DNA of 64,000 bases, taken from contig NZ_CP155559.1 in assembly GCF_022095615.2 (NCBI RefSeq), positions 1,795,501 to 1,859,500 of the forward strand, given 5' to 3'. This document shows, one piece after another, positions 1 to 9,804 of this stretch. The position numbers were made by a program, and so were the translations under genes. Below the pieces are notes generated by a model, which was given only the letters and a program-made list of their open reading frames with translations, searched no databases and was not told where the DNA came from. The number at the start of each line of letters is the position of its first letter. The first letter of the stretch is position 1. This DNA is from Bacillus thuringiensis (lineage in GTDB: Bacteria > Bacillota > Bacilli > Bacillales > Bacillaceae_G).

Positions 1-1
1 A

Positions 2-556
2 GAGATTGAATGGATGCCATTTGAATTACGTCCAAGTCCATATTCAAAAATAGATCCATGGAATGAGCCAGAAAAATTAGGTTCATGGGATGCTTTCATT
101 CTTCCAACCGCGAAGAAGTTAGGAATCGATATGCGTTTGCCACGTGTTTCTCCGCATCCATATACACATTTAGCTTTTGAAGGATGTCAATTTGCGAAAG
201 AACGTGGACTTGGAAATGAGTATCATCACCGCGTATTCACAGCATTTTTCCAAGAGGAGCAAAACATTGAAGATATTGATGTTTTAACAAAATTAGCGGT
301 AGAAGTAGGTCTTCCTGAAGCCGAATTTAAAGATGCTTTAGTAAATCGAAAATATAAAGAAAAGCACCAAGAAGCAATTCAGCACGCATATGATGAGGCA
401 AATATTATGGCTGTTCCAACTGTCATGATTGGAGATGAAGTCATTCAAGGACTTGCTAGTAAAGAAACGCTACAAAGAGTAATTGATAAAGAAATTGAAA
501 AGGAAAAAACAAATTCATTTGAAGGTATGCAGTGTAATACAGATGGATATTGCTAA
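2..556 (+). CDS. DsbA-family (FrnE-like) thiol-disulfide oxidoreductase, 5' end missing
   Basis: The reading frame is open to the window edge (codons EIEW precede the first ATG at 14), so this is the C-terminal part of a longer protein rather than a 180-residue one. The visible part carries the FrnE/DsbA-like features WMPFELRPSP, a helical insertion, and the cis-proline loop AVPTVMIGDEVIQG near the C-terminus that packs against the active site in thioredoxin folds. The CxxC or CxxS redox site of this family lies near the N-terminus and is outside the window. It ends with two cysteines (MQCNTDGYC). Expected to be cytoplasmic. Fifty-seven bases separate it from the nitroreductase downstream with no obvious terminator, so the two redox genes may be cotranscribed. 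Confidence 0.85.
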   Translation, partial: EIEWMPFELRPSPYSKIDPWNEPEKLGSWDAFILPTAKKLGIDMRLPRVSPHPYTHLAFEGCQFAKERGLGNEYHHRVFTAFFQEEQNIEDIDVLTKLAVEVGLPEAEFKDALVNRKYKEKHQEAIQHAYDEANIMAVPTVMIGDEVIQGLASKETLQRVIDKEIEKEKTNSFEGMQCNTDGYC

Positions 557-613
557 TTCGCTTGTTATGAAATAACAAAATAAATTATAAAACAAATATT
601 TGGAGGAATTAAC

Positions 614-1216
614 ATGTCAGCAACTACAACAAACTTAAAAGAAGCAATCGTGAACCGTCGTTCTATTCGTAAAGTAACAAAAAACGATGCAATTACGAAA
701 GAAAGAATTGAAGAAGTTTTAAAAACAGCTTTACACGCACCAACATCTTTCAATATGCAAAGTGGCCGTATGGTTGTATTAATGGATGGAGAGCATGAAA
801 AGTTTTGGGATATTGTTAAAGAAACACTAAGAGCCCGCGTACCAGCAGAAAACTTTGAAGCGACTGTAGAAAGATTAAAAGGTTTCCATACAGGTGCTGG
901 GACTGTGTTATTCTTTGAAGATCAAGCAACAGTAGAAAAAATGCAAGAAAATGCACCATTATATAAAGATCAGTTCCCATTCTGGTCTCATCAAGGAAAT
1001 GCAATGTTACAACATACTGTATGGATGTTATTAGCAGCTGAAGGAATTGGCGCATCGTTACAACACTACAATCCAATTGTAGATGCTGAAGTTAAAGAAA
1101 CTTGGAACATTCCAGCCGAGTGGAGTTTAGTAGGACAAATGCCATTTGGTGAGCCAAATGAGCAACCGGGAGAAAGAACATTTTTACCTACTGAAGATGT
1201 AGTGAAATTTTATTAA
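614..1216 (+). CDS. Nitroreductase family protein (FMN-dependent, HBN1/YdgI-like)
   Basis: A 200-residue protein beginning MSATTTNLKEAIVNRRSIRK; the RRSIR stretch is the usual N-terminal FMN-phosphate contact of nitroreductases. Further family signs are HAPTSFNMQSGR in the first third, GIGASLQHYNP in the middle and a C-terminal VGQMPFGEP. The start at 614 is supported by TTTGGAGGAATTAAC immediately upstream. It likely uses NAD(P)H to reduce nitro or quinone compounds in the cytoplasm; the substrate cannot be read from sequence. A clear paralogue lies at 39648-40247, sharing WDI.KETLR, FP.WS.Q and LQHYNP. Confidence 0.9.
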   Translation: MSATTTNLKEAIVNRRSIRKVTKNDAITKERIEEVLKTALHAPTSFNMQSGRMVVLMDGEHEKFWDIVKETLRARVPAENFEATVERLKGFHTGAGTVLFFEDQATVEKMQENAPLYKDQFPFWSHQGNAMLQHTVWMLLAAEGIGASLQHYNPIVDAEVKETWNIPAEWSLVGQMPFGEPNEQPGERTFLPTEDVVKFY

Positions 1217-1243
1217 GAAATTTAATATGTAAAGAGTGAAATA

Positions 1244-1282
1244 AAAGGAGAGTACATATGAGCCATATATGTACTCTCCTTT
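1244..1282. terminator. Bidirectional intrinsic terminator
   Basis: A perfect 16-bp inverted repeat (arms 1244-1259 and 1267-1282) with a 7-base loop sits between the convergent nitroreductase and GNAT genes. The arms start AAAGGAGAG and end CTCTCCTTT. On the minus strand it is followed by a T-rich tail, so it probably ends transcription in both directions. Confidence 0.8.
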
Positions 1283-1361
1283 CGTATGTAATAGTAAACT
1301 TTTACTGCAAGAACAAATTCCTTTATATGAACCGAAGTCTTTCCTTACAATTAAAAATCTA

Positions 1362-1781
1362 TTATGTTTTTGAAATGACAGTAAACATCCCCGTCATATT
1401 TGGTGAAAAATCTTTAAAATTAAATTTCTCATAGAACGATTCTTTACCTTCTGATGCAAACAAACCGACAAACGCCTTATCAGGGGCATTTTCATGTAAG
1501 TATGTAACTAAGCGATGCATGATTTCTTTCCCGATACCATGTTTCTGATAATCCGGATGAACTACTATATCTTGAATATAGAAATAGATAGATCCATCAC
1601 CAACAATTCTCCCCATGCCGATAATTTGATCATTATCTTTGACTGTGATGCAGTGAATAGAATGCTGCAGTGAAGTATCCGCTACTTCAAAATTCATATA
1701 ATTAGTCCATCCAACAGAATCACACAAATATTTATATTCTTCTAATGTTGGAATGTTATGTTTAAACTCATATGTTTTCAA
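1362..1781 (-). CDS. GNAT-family N-acetyltransferase
   Basis: A 139-residue single-domain acetyltransferase. The acetyl-CoA pyrophosphate-binding loop of motif A is visible as QKHGIGKEIMHRL (about residues 80-92), preceded by the beta-strand IQDIVVHPDY and followed by AFVGLFASEGKESFYEKFNF, the usual C-terminal motif B with the conserved Tyr. The start is TTG at 1781: GGAGGG lies seven bases upstream and no better ATG is available. It transfers acetyl groups to an amine, but the acceptor is unknown. Stand-alone gene facing the nitroreductase across a shared terminator. Confidence 0.85.
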   Translation of the reverse strand: MKTYEFKHNIPTLEEYKYLCDSVGWTNYMNFEVADTSLQHSIHCITVKDNDQIIGMGRIVGDGSIYFYIQDIVVHPDYQKHGIGKEIMHRLVTYLHENAPDKAFVGLFASEGKESFYEKFNFKDFSPNMTGMFTVISKT

Positions 1782-1964
1782 AATGTACCCTCCAAGCCCT
1801 TAAATTCAATAAATATATACATTCGACATTTTTTTATCTTTTCCTCTTATGTAACTGAATTCCCTTTAGCTATCGAATTTCGTATAGTTTCCTTATTTGT
1901 ATTAATTTATATGAGTTTAGGGGAAAAATATTAGAAATAATGCTATAGAAAGGGAAGTGGAAAG

Positions 1965-2096
1965 ATGAATGATGAGAAACAATATACAGTAGTGGGTACT
2001 GATGTTGAGGAAGTAAAACGTTTAAATAAGAATTCAGGATTAACATATAATCAGGTGAAAGAATTATTAGCGAAGCAAATGCAAAAAAAGAAGTAA
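1965..2096 (+). CDS. Small hypothetical protein (43 aa)
   Basis: ATG at 1965 follows AAAGGGAAGTGGAAAG, a good ribosome site. The 43-residue product starts MNDEKQYTVVGTDVEEVKRL and ends in lysines; it is acidic/basic amphipathic with no membrane segment. The core GTDVEEVKRLNKNS loosely resembles the T-[DE]-x-x-V-K-x-x-N repeat of gamma-type small acid-soluble spore proteins, but the match is too short to assign the family. The upstream TGTATTA and, 15 bases later, GGGGAAAAATA resemble a forespore sigma-F promoter; this is a guess. A terminator follows at 2140. Confidence that it is translated is moderate to high; function is unknown. Confidence 0.65.
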   Translation: MNDEKQYTVVGTDVEEVKRLNKNSGLTYNQVKELLAKQMQKKK

Positions 2097-2139
2097 TGAA
2101 ATTGAAATTCTTCATTTTTTCATGTAGCATTTTAATTAG

Positions 2140-2167
2140 AGAGAGTTACAAGGATAACTCTCTTTTT
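2140..2167 (+). terminator. Intrinsic terminator of the 43-aa gene
   Basis: Nine-base perfect stem AGAGAGTTA / TAACTCTCT with a 6-base loop followed directly by TTTT. Confidence 0.85.
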
Positions 2168-2205
2168 CAATACAATTTAGCAACTTTTAGAGTGGAGGTA
2201 ACAAC

Positions 2206-3816
2206 ATGAAAAGGTGGGTAAAGATAACGTTGTCGATCGCTGGAGGTATTGTCCTGCTGGCATGTGCCGGAGGGTATTACATGTATAAAAATTATTTTCC
2301 AAAGGAACCGGAGCGTATCGTATATGATAAAGATAGAGTGTTAAAACCGATACATAATCAATTGAAAGGCATTAACATAGAAAATATAAAGATAAAAGAA
2401 AAAGAAGTCGTAAATGCGACTGTAGATGAGCTTCAAAAAATGATTGATGATGGGAAATTATCATATGAAGAATTAACGAGTATTTACCTTTTTAGAATAC
2501 AAGAACATGACCAAAATGGAATATCATTAAATGCTGTTACAGAGATTAATCCAAATGCAATGGAAGAAGCGCGAAAGTTAGATAAAGAAAGGTCTTTAAA
2601 GAAGAAGACGAATTTATACGGTATCCCAGTTATGGTAAAAGATAATGTACAAACGGAAAAGGTGATGCCGACAAGTGCAGGAACTTATGTGCTAAAAGAT
2701 TGGATTGCAGATGAAGATGCGACGATTGTGAAGAAGTTGAAAGAAGAAGGTGCTTTTGTTTTAGGGAAAGCGAATATGTCTGAGTGGGCAAATTATTTAT
2801 CCTTTACAATGCCTAGCGGATATAGCGGGAAAAAAGGACAAAATTTGAATCCATATGGTCCGATTACGTTTGATACATCAGGGTCAAGCTCTGGATCTGC
2901 TACAGTAGTTGCAGCAGATTTTGCCCCACTTGCAATTGGAACGGAAACGACTGGGTCAATTGTAGCACCAGCGACGCAGCAATCAGTAGTTGGATTACGT
3001 CCGTCACTAGGTTTGGTGAGTAGATCAGGCATTATTCCGTTAGCTGAAACACTTGATACAGCAGGACCGATGGCAAGAACGGTAAAGGATGCCGCAACGT
3101 TATTTAACATAATGGTAGGTTTTGATGAAAAAGATGCTATGACAGAAAAAATGAAAGATAAAGAAAGAATTGATTATACGAAGGACTTATCAATAGACGG
3201 ATTGAAAGGGAAAAAAGTAGGAGTTCTTTTTTCAATAAATCGACAAGATGAAAATAGAAAAGAAGTAGCAGAAAAGATTAGGAAAGACCTTCAAGATGCA
3301 GGTGCGATCTTGACTGATAATATTCAGTTAAATGCAGAGGGGGTAGATAATCTGCAAACATTAGAATATGAGTTCAAACATAATGTTAACGATTATCTTT
3401 CACAGCAAAAAAATGTACCGGTAAAATCGTTAGAAGAAATTATAGCGTTTAATAAAAATGATAATACTAGACGAATAAAGTATGGACAAACATTAATTGA
3501 GGGATCTGAAAAATCTTCTATAACGAAAGATGAGTTTGAAAAAATAGTGCAAACGAGTCAAGAAAATGCAAAAAAAGAGCTAGATAGATATTTAGTAGAA
3601 AAAGGTTTGGATGCTTTAGTTATGATTAATAACGAAGAAGTTCTTCTATCAGCTGTAGCTGGTTATCCAGAATTAGCGGTGCCAGCAGGATATGATAACA
3701 ATGGAGAGCCAGTAGGTGTAGTGTTTGTCGGGAAACAATTTGGTGAAAAGGAACTGCTCAATATTGGATATGGGTATGAGCAACAGTCTAAAAATAGAAA
3801 ATCACCAAAACTGTAA
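2206..3816 (+). CDS. Membrane-anchored amidase-signature hydrolase
   Basis: A 536-residue amidase-signature enzyme with an N-terminal hydrophobic segment (about residues 6-28) that anchors or exports it. The Ser-cisSer-Lys catalytic triad is visible: Lys in GIPVMVKDNV, the cis-Ser loop DTSGSSSGSA, and the nucleophile Ser in GTETTGSIVAPA. The C-terminal LSAVAGYPELAVPAG is also typical. Family members hydrolyse carboxylic or peptide C-terminal amides; because this one is extracytoplasmic it is not the tRNA amidotransferase GatA, and no gatB or gatC is nearby. Start ATG at 2206 follows GTGGAGGTAACAAC. It stands alone between terminators. Confidence 0.9.
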   Translation: MKRWVKITLSIAGGIVLLACAGGYYMYKNYFPKEPERIVYDKDRVLKPIHNQLKGINIENIKIKEKEVVNATVDELQKMIDDGKLSYEELTSIYLFRIQEHDQNGISLNAVTEINPNAMEEARKLDKERSLKKKTNLYGIPVMVKDNVQTEKVMPTSAGTYVLKDWIADEDATIVKKLKEEGAFVLGKANMSEWANYLSFTMPSGYSGKKGQNLNPYGPITFDTSGSSSGSATVVAADFAPLAIGTETTGSIVAPATQQSVVGLRPSLGLVSRSGIIPLAETLDTAGPMARTVKDAATLFNIMVGFDEKDAMTEKMKDKERIDYTKDLSIDGLKGKKVGVLFSINRQDENRKEVAEKIRKDLQDAGAILTDNIQLNAEGVDNLQTLEYEFKHNVNDYLSQQKNVPVKSLEEIIAFNKNDNTRRIKYGQTLIEGSEKSSITKDEFEKIVQTSQENAKKELDRYLVEKGLDALVMINNEEVLLSAVAGYPELAVPAGYDNNGEPVGVVFVGKQFGEKELLNIGYGYEQQSKNRKSPKL

Positions 3817-3993
3817 AAGGATAAACGAAAAAAGAGCTCCAATGAAATATGTTGGTGGGCTAATATGAAAAGAATCTAACAATATAAAAAGAAAAAAAGG
3901 ATTCTTCTCAATTAGTAAGAAAGATTGTCTATAGAAGTTCATAAAATGTAATATATTCAATTTCCATCCATTGAAGGGGGAGGTTAAATCTTA

Positions 3994-5007
3994 ATGAATG
4001 AAGTGAAAAATTTCTTTCGAAGTAGAGGGTTCCAACGGTTTCTCGTTTTAATAATAGTAGCGCTTGTATTATATGGCTTAAAAAGTATGATCAATTTAAT
4101 ATTAATTACGTTTATACTGACATTTTTAATGGATCGATTTCAACGTTTTATTTCAAATAAATTGAAAGTGAATCGAAAAATTGTTATCGCATGTTTGTAT
4201 ATAATATTAGTTACTTTTATCGGTACAACATTATATAAATATTTACCTGTGCTAACGATACAAATTTCCCAATTGATTTATCAGTTTAGGTTGTTTTTTC
4301 AAAATCCACCGGATAATGAGATCATTAAATATGCACTTTCAACAATTAATGGGATGGAAGTATCAAAATATATAGAACAAGGTGTAGATGTTATATATCA
4401 ATCGATTGCAAATATAGGAAAAGTCAGTTTGCAAATACTACTCTCTCTTATTTTAAGTTTATTTTTCTTGTTAGAAAAAGAACGCATAATATCATTTACT
4501 TCGAAATTTAAAGATAGTAGTCTAAAGGTTTTTTATGAGGAGATTGCATATTTTGGCGAAAGGTTTGCAAGATCGTTCGGTAAAGTAATTGAAGCACAGT
4601 TTTTAATTGCAGTTGTGAATTGTATCCTTACTGTCATTGCGCTTGTGATTTTAGGTTTTCCGCAGCTGCTTGTATTGGCTGTCATGGTCTTTCTACTAGG
4701 TTTAATTCCTGTTGCCGGTGTAATTATTTCCTTGTTTCCACTTTGTATTATTGCTTATAACGTAGGCGGAGTAATGTACGTTGTATACATACTTGTGTTC
4801 ATTACAGTAATCCACGCTCTTGAAAGTTATTTTTTAAACCCGAAATTCATGTCTGCGAAAACAAATTTACCAATCTTTTATACATTTATGATTCTCATCT
4901 TTTCAGAACATTTCCTTGGAATATGGGGACTTATTATCGGGATACCAATCTTTATCTTTTTATTAGATGTACTTGATGTAAACAATGAGGAATCGATTAA
5001 AAAGTAG
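3994..5007 (+). CDS. AI-2E family transporter (YdbI/PerM-like membrane protein)
   Basis: A 337-residue polytopic membrane protein with about seven or eight hydrophobic segments: two at residues 15-45, one near 62-80, a long amphipathic middle, then closely packed segments from about residue 145 and 200 to the end. The C-terminal blocks FLLGLIPVAGVIISLFPL and FWLIIGIPI-like IWGLIIGIPIFIFLL match the AI-2E/PerM family. Some relatives export AI-2, others are Na+/H+ antiporters, so the cargo is unknown. Start ATG at 3994 follows GGGGGAGG. It converges on ldh across a shared terminator. Confidence 0.85.
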   Translation: MNEVKNFFRSRGFQRFLVLIIVALVLYGLKSMINLILITFILTFLMDRFQRFISNKLKVNRKIVIACLYIILVTFIGTTLYKYLPVLTIQISQLIYQFRLFFQNPPDNEIIKYALSTINGMEVSKYIEQGVDVIYQSIANIGKVSLQILLSLILSLFFLLEKERIISFTSKFKDSSLKVFYEEIAYFGERFARSFGKVIEAQFLIAVVNCILTVIALVILGFPQLLVLAVMVFLLGLIPVAGVIISLFPLCIIAYNVGGVMYVVYILVFITVIHALESYFLNPKFMSAKTNLPIFYTFMILIFSEHFLGIWGLIIGIPIFIFLLDVLDVNNEESIKK

Positions 5008-5046
5008 AAAATAACTGATGTTTTCAATGAGTGAACAATCAAAATG

Positions 5047-5080
5047 AAAAAGCAATCCAAAATAAATTGGATTGCTTTTT
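5047..5080. terminator. Bidirectional intrinsic terminator
   Basis: Perfect 14-bp stem (AAAAAGCAATCCAA at 5047-5060, complement at 5067-5080) with a 6-base loop and T/A runs on both sides, between the convergent transporter and ldh genes. Confidence 0.92.
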
Positions 5081-5090
5081 ACTATACATA

Positions 5091-6110
<1,020 letters not shown>

Positions 6111-6236
6111 TTATTACATTTTATAAAAGATATTCAAGTATTTGAAAATGTATCCGTGCAATTCTTTGCATGAAACATAGGAAGTAAGTGAACCGAATAT
6201 AATGCAATAAAATCCTTTATTGAAGGGGAAAAGGGT

Positions 6237-7673
6237 ATGATGCAGCCATTAACGATGGAAAGAATGCTTCATATTATTAATGTGGGGCTCGTTAAAACGA
6301 AGAATCCAAAGCAGATTATTATTGCTGGTGCAGGGATTTCGGGCTTAGTTGCAGCATCGTTATTGAAAGAAGCAGGGCATAACATAACAATTTTAGAAGC
6401 GAATAATCGAATAGGTGGAAGAATATATACAATCCGTGAACCATTTAGCTCTGGTTTATATTTTAATGCAGGACCGATGCGAATTCCTGAAACACACGAG
6501 TTACCTTTAGCTTATATTCGTAAATTTAAATTACCGTTAAATTTGTTTATAAATAAAACTGCTTCAGATATTATTTATACGAATCATATTAAAACGAGAT
6601 TGAGCATATTCGAAAAAAATCCAAGTATACTTGGATATCCAATTGTAGAGAACGAAAAAGGAAAAACGGCAGAAGAGTTAATGTTAGTAGTATTAGAGCC
6701 AATACTTAATTTTATAAAAAAAGATCCTAATAAAAACTGGATCATCGTTGAAAAAAAGTATAAAACATATTCGCTCGGCTCATTTTTAACTGAATATTAT
6801 TCAGATGGTGCAATCGATATGATTGGGGTACTTCTTGATATGGAAGCATATATGGGAATGTCTTTAATTGAAGTATTACGTGAAATGATCTTTTTTACCT
6901 CAACAACAAAATATTATGAGATAACGGGCGGGATGGACGCATTACCAAATTCATTTTTACCGGAGTTAAAAGATAATATTTTTATGTCGTATAAAGTAGA
7001 AAAAATTATACAGGAAGATAATAAAGTAATGATGCAAGTAATACATGAAAAAACATTACAGTCATTTATCGTAACAGGAGACAGTGCTATTATTACAATT
7101 CCATTTTCAGCGTTACGGTTTGTAGAAGTTCAGCCATACCATTTATTCTCTTATTTTAAAAGACGAGCAATTCGTGAATTAAATTATATTGCTGCAACTA
7201 AAATTGCGATAGAGTTTAAAAGTAGATTCTGGGAGAAAGCGGGACAGTGTGGCGGTAAATCTATTACAGATTTACCTATCCGGTTTACATATTATCCGAG
7301 TTATGGTATTCATACACCAGGGGCAGCTATCGTTTTAGCAAGTTATACGTGGGCAGATGAGGCGTTAACGTGGGATAGTCTCCCGCAAAGAGATCGCGTT
7401 CGTTACGCATTAAAAAATTTAGCGGAAATATATGGTGACATCGTCTATAGTGAGTTTGTTACCGGAACCTCTTTTAGTTGGAGTAAAAACCCGTATTCTT
7501 GCGGCGCATTTACAGCTTTCGAACCGGGCCAAGAGCTTGAGTTATTTCCGTATATTACACCACCAGCTGGAAAAGTACACTTTGCAGGAGAGCATACGAC
7601 ATTAACACATGGGTGGATGCAAGGAGCGATAGAGTCTGGAATTAGAGTTGCTTATGAAGTAAACGAACAGTGA
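6237..7673 (+). CDS. FAD-dependent amine oxidase (monoamine/L-amino-acid oxidase family)
   Basis: A 478-residue flavoprotein. The dinucleotide-binding motif IIIAGAGISGLVAASLL (about residues 29-45) is followed by ILEANNRIGGRI, the typical GG motif of amine oxidases; the C-terminal FAD signature is FAGEHTTLTHGWMQGAIESG. Together these span a complete two-domain enzyme that oxidises an amine or amino acid with release of H2O2. Residue patterns alone do not separate monoamine from L-amino-acid substrates. No signal peptide. Two adjacent ATGs (6237 and 6240) follow GAAGGGGAAAAGGG; the first is taken. It is divergent from ldh. Confidence 0.88.
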   Translation: MMQPLTMERMLHIINVGLVKTKNPKQIIIAGAGISGLVAASLLKEAGHNITILEANNRIGGRIYTIREPFSSGLYFNAGPMRIPETHELPLAYIRKFKLPLNLFINKTASDIIYTNHIKTRLSIFEKNPSILGYPIVENEKGKTAEELMLVVLEPILNFIKKDPNKNWIIVEKKYKTYSLGSFLTEYYSDGAIDMIGVLLDMEAYMGMSLIEVLREMIFFTSTTKYYEITGGMDALPNSFLPELKDNIFMSYKVEKIIQEDNKVMMQVIHEKTLQSFIVTGDSAIITIPFSALRFVEVQPYHLFSYFKRRAIRELNYIAATKIAIEFKSRFWEKAGQCGGKSITDLPIRFTYYPSYGIHTPGAAIVLASYTWADEALTWDSLPQRDRVRYALKNLAEIYGDIVYSEFVTGTSFSWSKNPYSCGAFTAFEPGQELELFPYITPPAGKVHFAGEHTTLTHGWMQGAIESGIRVAYEVNEQ

Positions 7674-7680
7674 AGATATA

Positions 7681-7709
7681 TTTACAAATCACTATTCTTT
7701 TAATAAAAT
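7681..7709 (+). promoter_or_regulatory. Sigma-A promoter of the Zur-regulated GTPase gene
   Basis: TTTACA (7681-7686), a 17-base spacer and TAAAAT (7704-7709). It places the transcription start near 7716, immediately before the Zur-type operator. Confidence 0.65.
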
Positions 7710-7721
7710 AATAAATATAAA

Positions 7722-7735
7722 TCGTAATTATTACG
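7722..7735. promoter_or_regulatory. Zur-type operator
   Basis: TCGTAATTATTACG contains the perfect palindrome CGTAAT-T-ATTACG (7723-7735), the core of the Bacillus Zur box TCGTAATNATTACGA. It lies just downstream of the predicted -10, a position where bound repressor would block RNA polymerase. It also overlaps the in-frame TTG at 7738 from upstream, making that codon an unlikely start. Confidence 0.8.
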
Positions 7736-7776
7736 CTTTGAATACGTTTGAAATAAAGAAATGGATGGTCGATCAC

Positions 7777-8700
7777 ATGAATAAAGTAGAAATTCATATA
7801 TTAGGTGGTTTTTTAGGTAGTGGAAAATCAACATTATTACAAAATTTATTGTTAGCAGAGAAAAAGAAGAATAGAAAAGTTGCAGTATTAATGAATGAAA
7901 TTGGTGAATACTCGGTAGATACAGATATTATTGGAAAAGAGAATGTTTTAAGAGAGCTTCTGAAAGGATGTATTTGTTGTACGTTGAAAGAAGAGCTTGA
8001 AATACAATTGCATTCGTTATATCAGCAAGAAAGGCCGGATGTAATATATATAGAAACGACAGGTGTTGCGCATCCAATTGAAGTGTTAGATGCGTGTGTA
8101 TCACCAATTTTAGCACCTTTCCTAGAAGTGAAATCAATTGTAGTTGTATTAGATGCAGTAAGATGGTTAAATCGAAGTGTATTAAGTGCAAACGTTCAGC
8201 AATTATTGCATGAGCAATTGAAGTTTGGTAGCCACATTTTAATTAATAAATCAGATTTACTAACAGATGCGGATAAGAACAAAGTAATTGAAGAAGTGAA
8301 AGTAATAAATAATCATGCGAGATTGTTTGAAACAAAATATTGTAATATATCTTTAGAAGATATAGAAGAAGCTGAATTTACGAATGATGGGGAACATGAG
8401 ACACTACATGTAAAACAGCATTTACATATACAAACGATGACATACCAATTTAAGAAATCGATTGATCAAGATAAATTATACGAATGGCTTTCGAATGTAC
8501 CAGATAGTATTTATCGTGTGAAAGGTTTTGTGAAATTTCATGGGGACAAATATCCTCACTTATTCCAATACTCGTTCGGGGTACCGACTTTACTGGAACA
8601 AGACTTCGGTTTCCCGACAAACTTAGTAGTAATAGGAGAAGGGCTAGATAAGAAACAATTGGCTGAAGGGTTAGAGAAGGTCGAACTTAATTCTAATTAA
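7777..8700 (+). CDS. CobW/ZNG-type (YciC-like) G3E GTPase, zinc-responsive metallochaperone
   Basis: Start taken at ATG 7777 (307 residues), preceded by GGATGG; an in-frame TTG at 7738 lies too close to the operator. Walker A GGFLGSGKSTLL opens the protein, the metal-binding GCICC motif (CxCC) follows at about residue 66, then VIYIETTGVAHP (Walker B region) and NKSDLL (guanine specificity). A C-terminal CobW domain contains YRVKGFVKF. In Bacillus the YciC/ZagA proteins deliver zinc to enzymes such as folate cyclohydrolase under zinc starvation. The perfect Zur-type operator upstream makes the same role likely here. Single-gene transcript closed by a terminator at 8705. Confidence 0.88.
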   Translation: MNKVEIHILGGFLGSGKSTLLQNLLLAEKKKNRKVAVLMNEIGEYSVDTDIIGKENVLRELLKGCICCTLKEELEIQLHSLYQQERPDVIYIETTGVAHPIEVLDACVSPILAPFLEVKSIVVVLDAVRWLNRSVLSANVQQLLHEQLKFGSHILINKSDLLTDADKNKVIEEVKVINNHARLFETKYCNISLEDIEEAEFTNDGEHETLHVKQHLHIQTMTYQFKKSIDQDKLYEWLSNVPDSIYRVKGFVKFHGDKYPHLFQYSFGVPTLLEQDFGFPTNLVVIGEGLDKKQLAEGLEKVELNSN

Positions 8701-8704
8701 GATT

Positions 8705-8755
8705 AAAAGGAGCTGTCCCATAAGTCGGTAAAACCGACTTATGGGCAGCTCTTTT
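8705..8755. terminator. Long intrinsic terminator
   Basis: Arms of about 24 bases with one bulged base (left AAAAGGAGCTGTCCCATA..., 3-base AAA loop, right ...TATGGGCAGCTCTTTT) followed by ATTTTT. It separates the convergent CobW-type and SLH genes. Confidence 0.88.
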
Positions 8756-8808
8756 ATTTTTATGAGTAACTATTTAGCTACTTGTATTCATGTTAAATAG
8801 TCATTCTT

Positions 8809-9804
8809 TTAGTATTTTCGTTTTCCAAGAGAAACACTTACACTAGTACTAGAGTCTCTTCTAAATTCAATTTTGCGACCGTCTAATTCTATTGTTCGAG
8901 AGCTTGCAGTAGGGTTTTTAATTAGACTGTACAGATAATCTGCTTTAGTTGGTAGTAGGGTGTTTAATACTTTTTTTACCGGCTCGTTTAATACAGAATC
9001 ATCACTATGAATAGACATTCTATATGCGCTGTCATCATAGGGAGAAAAATTAAAATACATAATGCCATCATATGTTTTACCAGTTTTAGTGAATACATAG
9101 TTATAATCAGTTTTTAAAAATCCAGAATCAATCAGTATATTCTCAATTTCTTTGTACTTGTCCTCATCTTTTGCAGGAATAGAATCAGGAACAAAATAGG
9201 GGTTTACATTAATTGCATTATACATAAACGTTGCAAATTGTTCTCTTGTTACATTCATTTCGCCGCCATATCGATAGTCGCCAATTCCTTTTGTAATGCC
9301 ATTACTATACAAGGAACGAACAGAGTCTGTTGCCCAAAAATTATTTGGAACATCATAGAAAAGGTCGTTTGTTTTTACAGATAGATGAAACGCTTTTTGT
9401 AAGATAACAGCCATTTCATATCGAGTTAATGTATCATCGGGTCTAAATTTGTCAGTGCTACTGTCCCCTGTCATAAGTCCTTTTTGAGCAACTGCTTTAA
9501 TATTGTTTTCAAACATATGCCCATGAATATCAGAGAAATGTTTACTTGTAGATCCGGTATTTTCTAGTTTTAAGTATCTTGAAATAATCGCAGCTACTTG
9601 TCCACGAGTTACATTGTCACCAAATCCAAATTTTCCGTTGCCATAACCACTAATGACCTTTTGTTCAGTTAAGTAGTAAATCGGATTTTTAGACCAGTGA
9701 TTCATTGGTACATCAATGAAATGTTCAGTTTGTGCATGAGCATTCGTTGCGCCGAATAATGTGGCAGTAATTAAGCCTGTTGCAAGTACATGTTTAAAAT
9801 TCAT
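8809..9804 (-). CDS. S-layer homology (SLH) domain surface protein
   Basis: Start taken at ATG 9804 because AGGAGGAATCATA sits directly upstream; this gives 331 residues beginning MNFKHVLATGLITATLFG, a signal peptide with a likely cut after AHA. Three SLH repeats follow (HFIDVPMNHWSKNPIYYL, HFSDIHGHMFENNIKAV, FYDVPNNFWATDSVRSL), each with the G-F/Y-G-x-x-x-x-V/L-T-R-x-x element. SLH triplets bind pyruvylated secondary cell-wall polysaccharide, so the protein is wall-anchored. The last 110 residues are a domain I do not recognise, with FNFSPYDDSAYRMSIH and a basic end. Confidence 0.9.
   Translation of the reverse strand: MNFKHVLATGLITATLFGATNAHAQTEHFIDVPMNHWSKNPIYYLTEQKVISGYGNGKFGFGDNVTRGQVAAIISRYLKLENTGSTSKHFSDIHGHMFENNIKAVAQKGLMTGDSSTDKFRPDDTLTRYEMAVILQKAFHLSVKTNDLFYDVPNNFWATDSVRSLYSNGITKGIGDYRYGGEMNVTREQFATFMYNAINVNPYFVPDSIPAKDEDKYKEIENILIDSGFLKTDYNYVFTKTGKTYDGIMYFNFSPYDDSAYRMSIHSDDSVLNEPVKKVLNTLLPTKADYLYSLIKNPTASSRTIELDGRKIEFRRDSSTSVSVSLGKRKY

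Noticed and set aside
816..1076. Antisense open frame within the nitroreductase gene
   Set aside because: Shadow of a well-supported gene, no ribosome site, leucine-rich artefact composition. The same applies to the antisense frames at 2793-3110, 7928-8191, 17181-17531, 34545-34865 and 56009-56323.
2206..3816. Amidase as GatA subunit of tRNA amidotransferase
   Set aside because: It has an N-terminal membrane segment and no gatB or gatC neighbours.
3871..3942. Terminator-like AAGAATC...GATTCTT after the amidase gene
   Set aside because: Seven-base stem with a long purine loop and no clear T-run; too weak to call.
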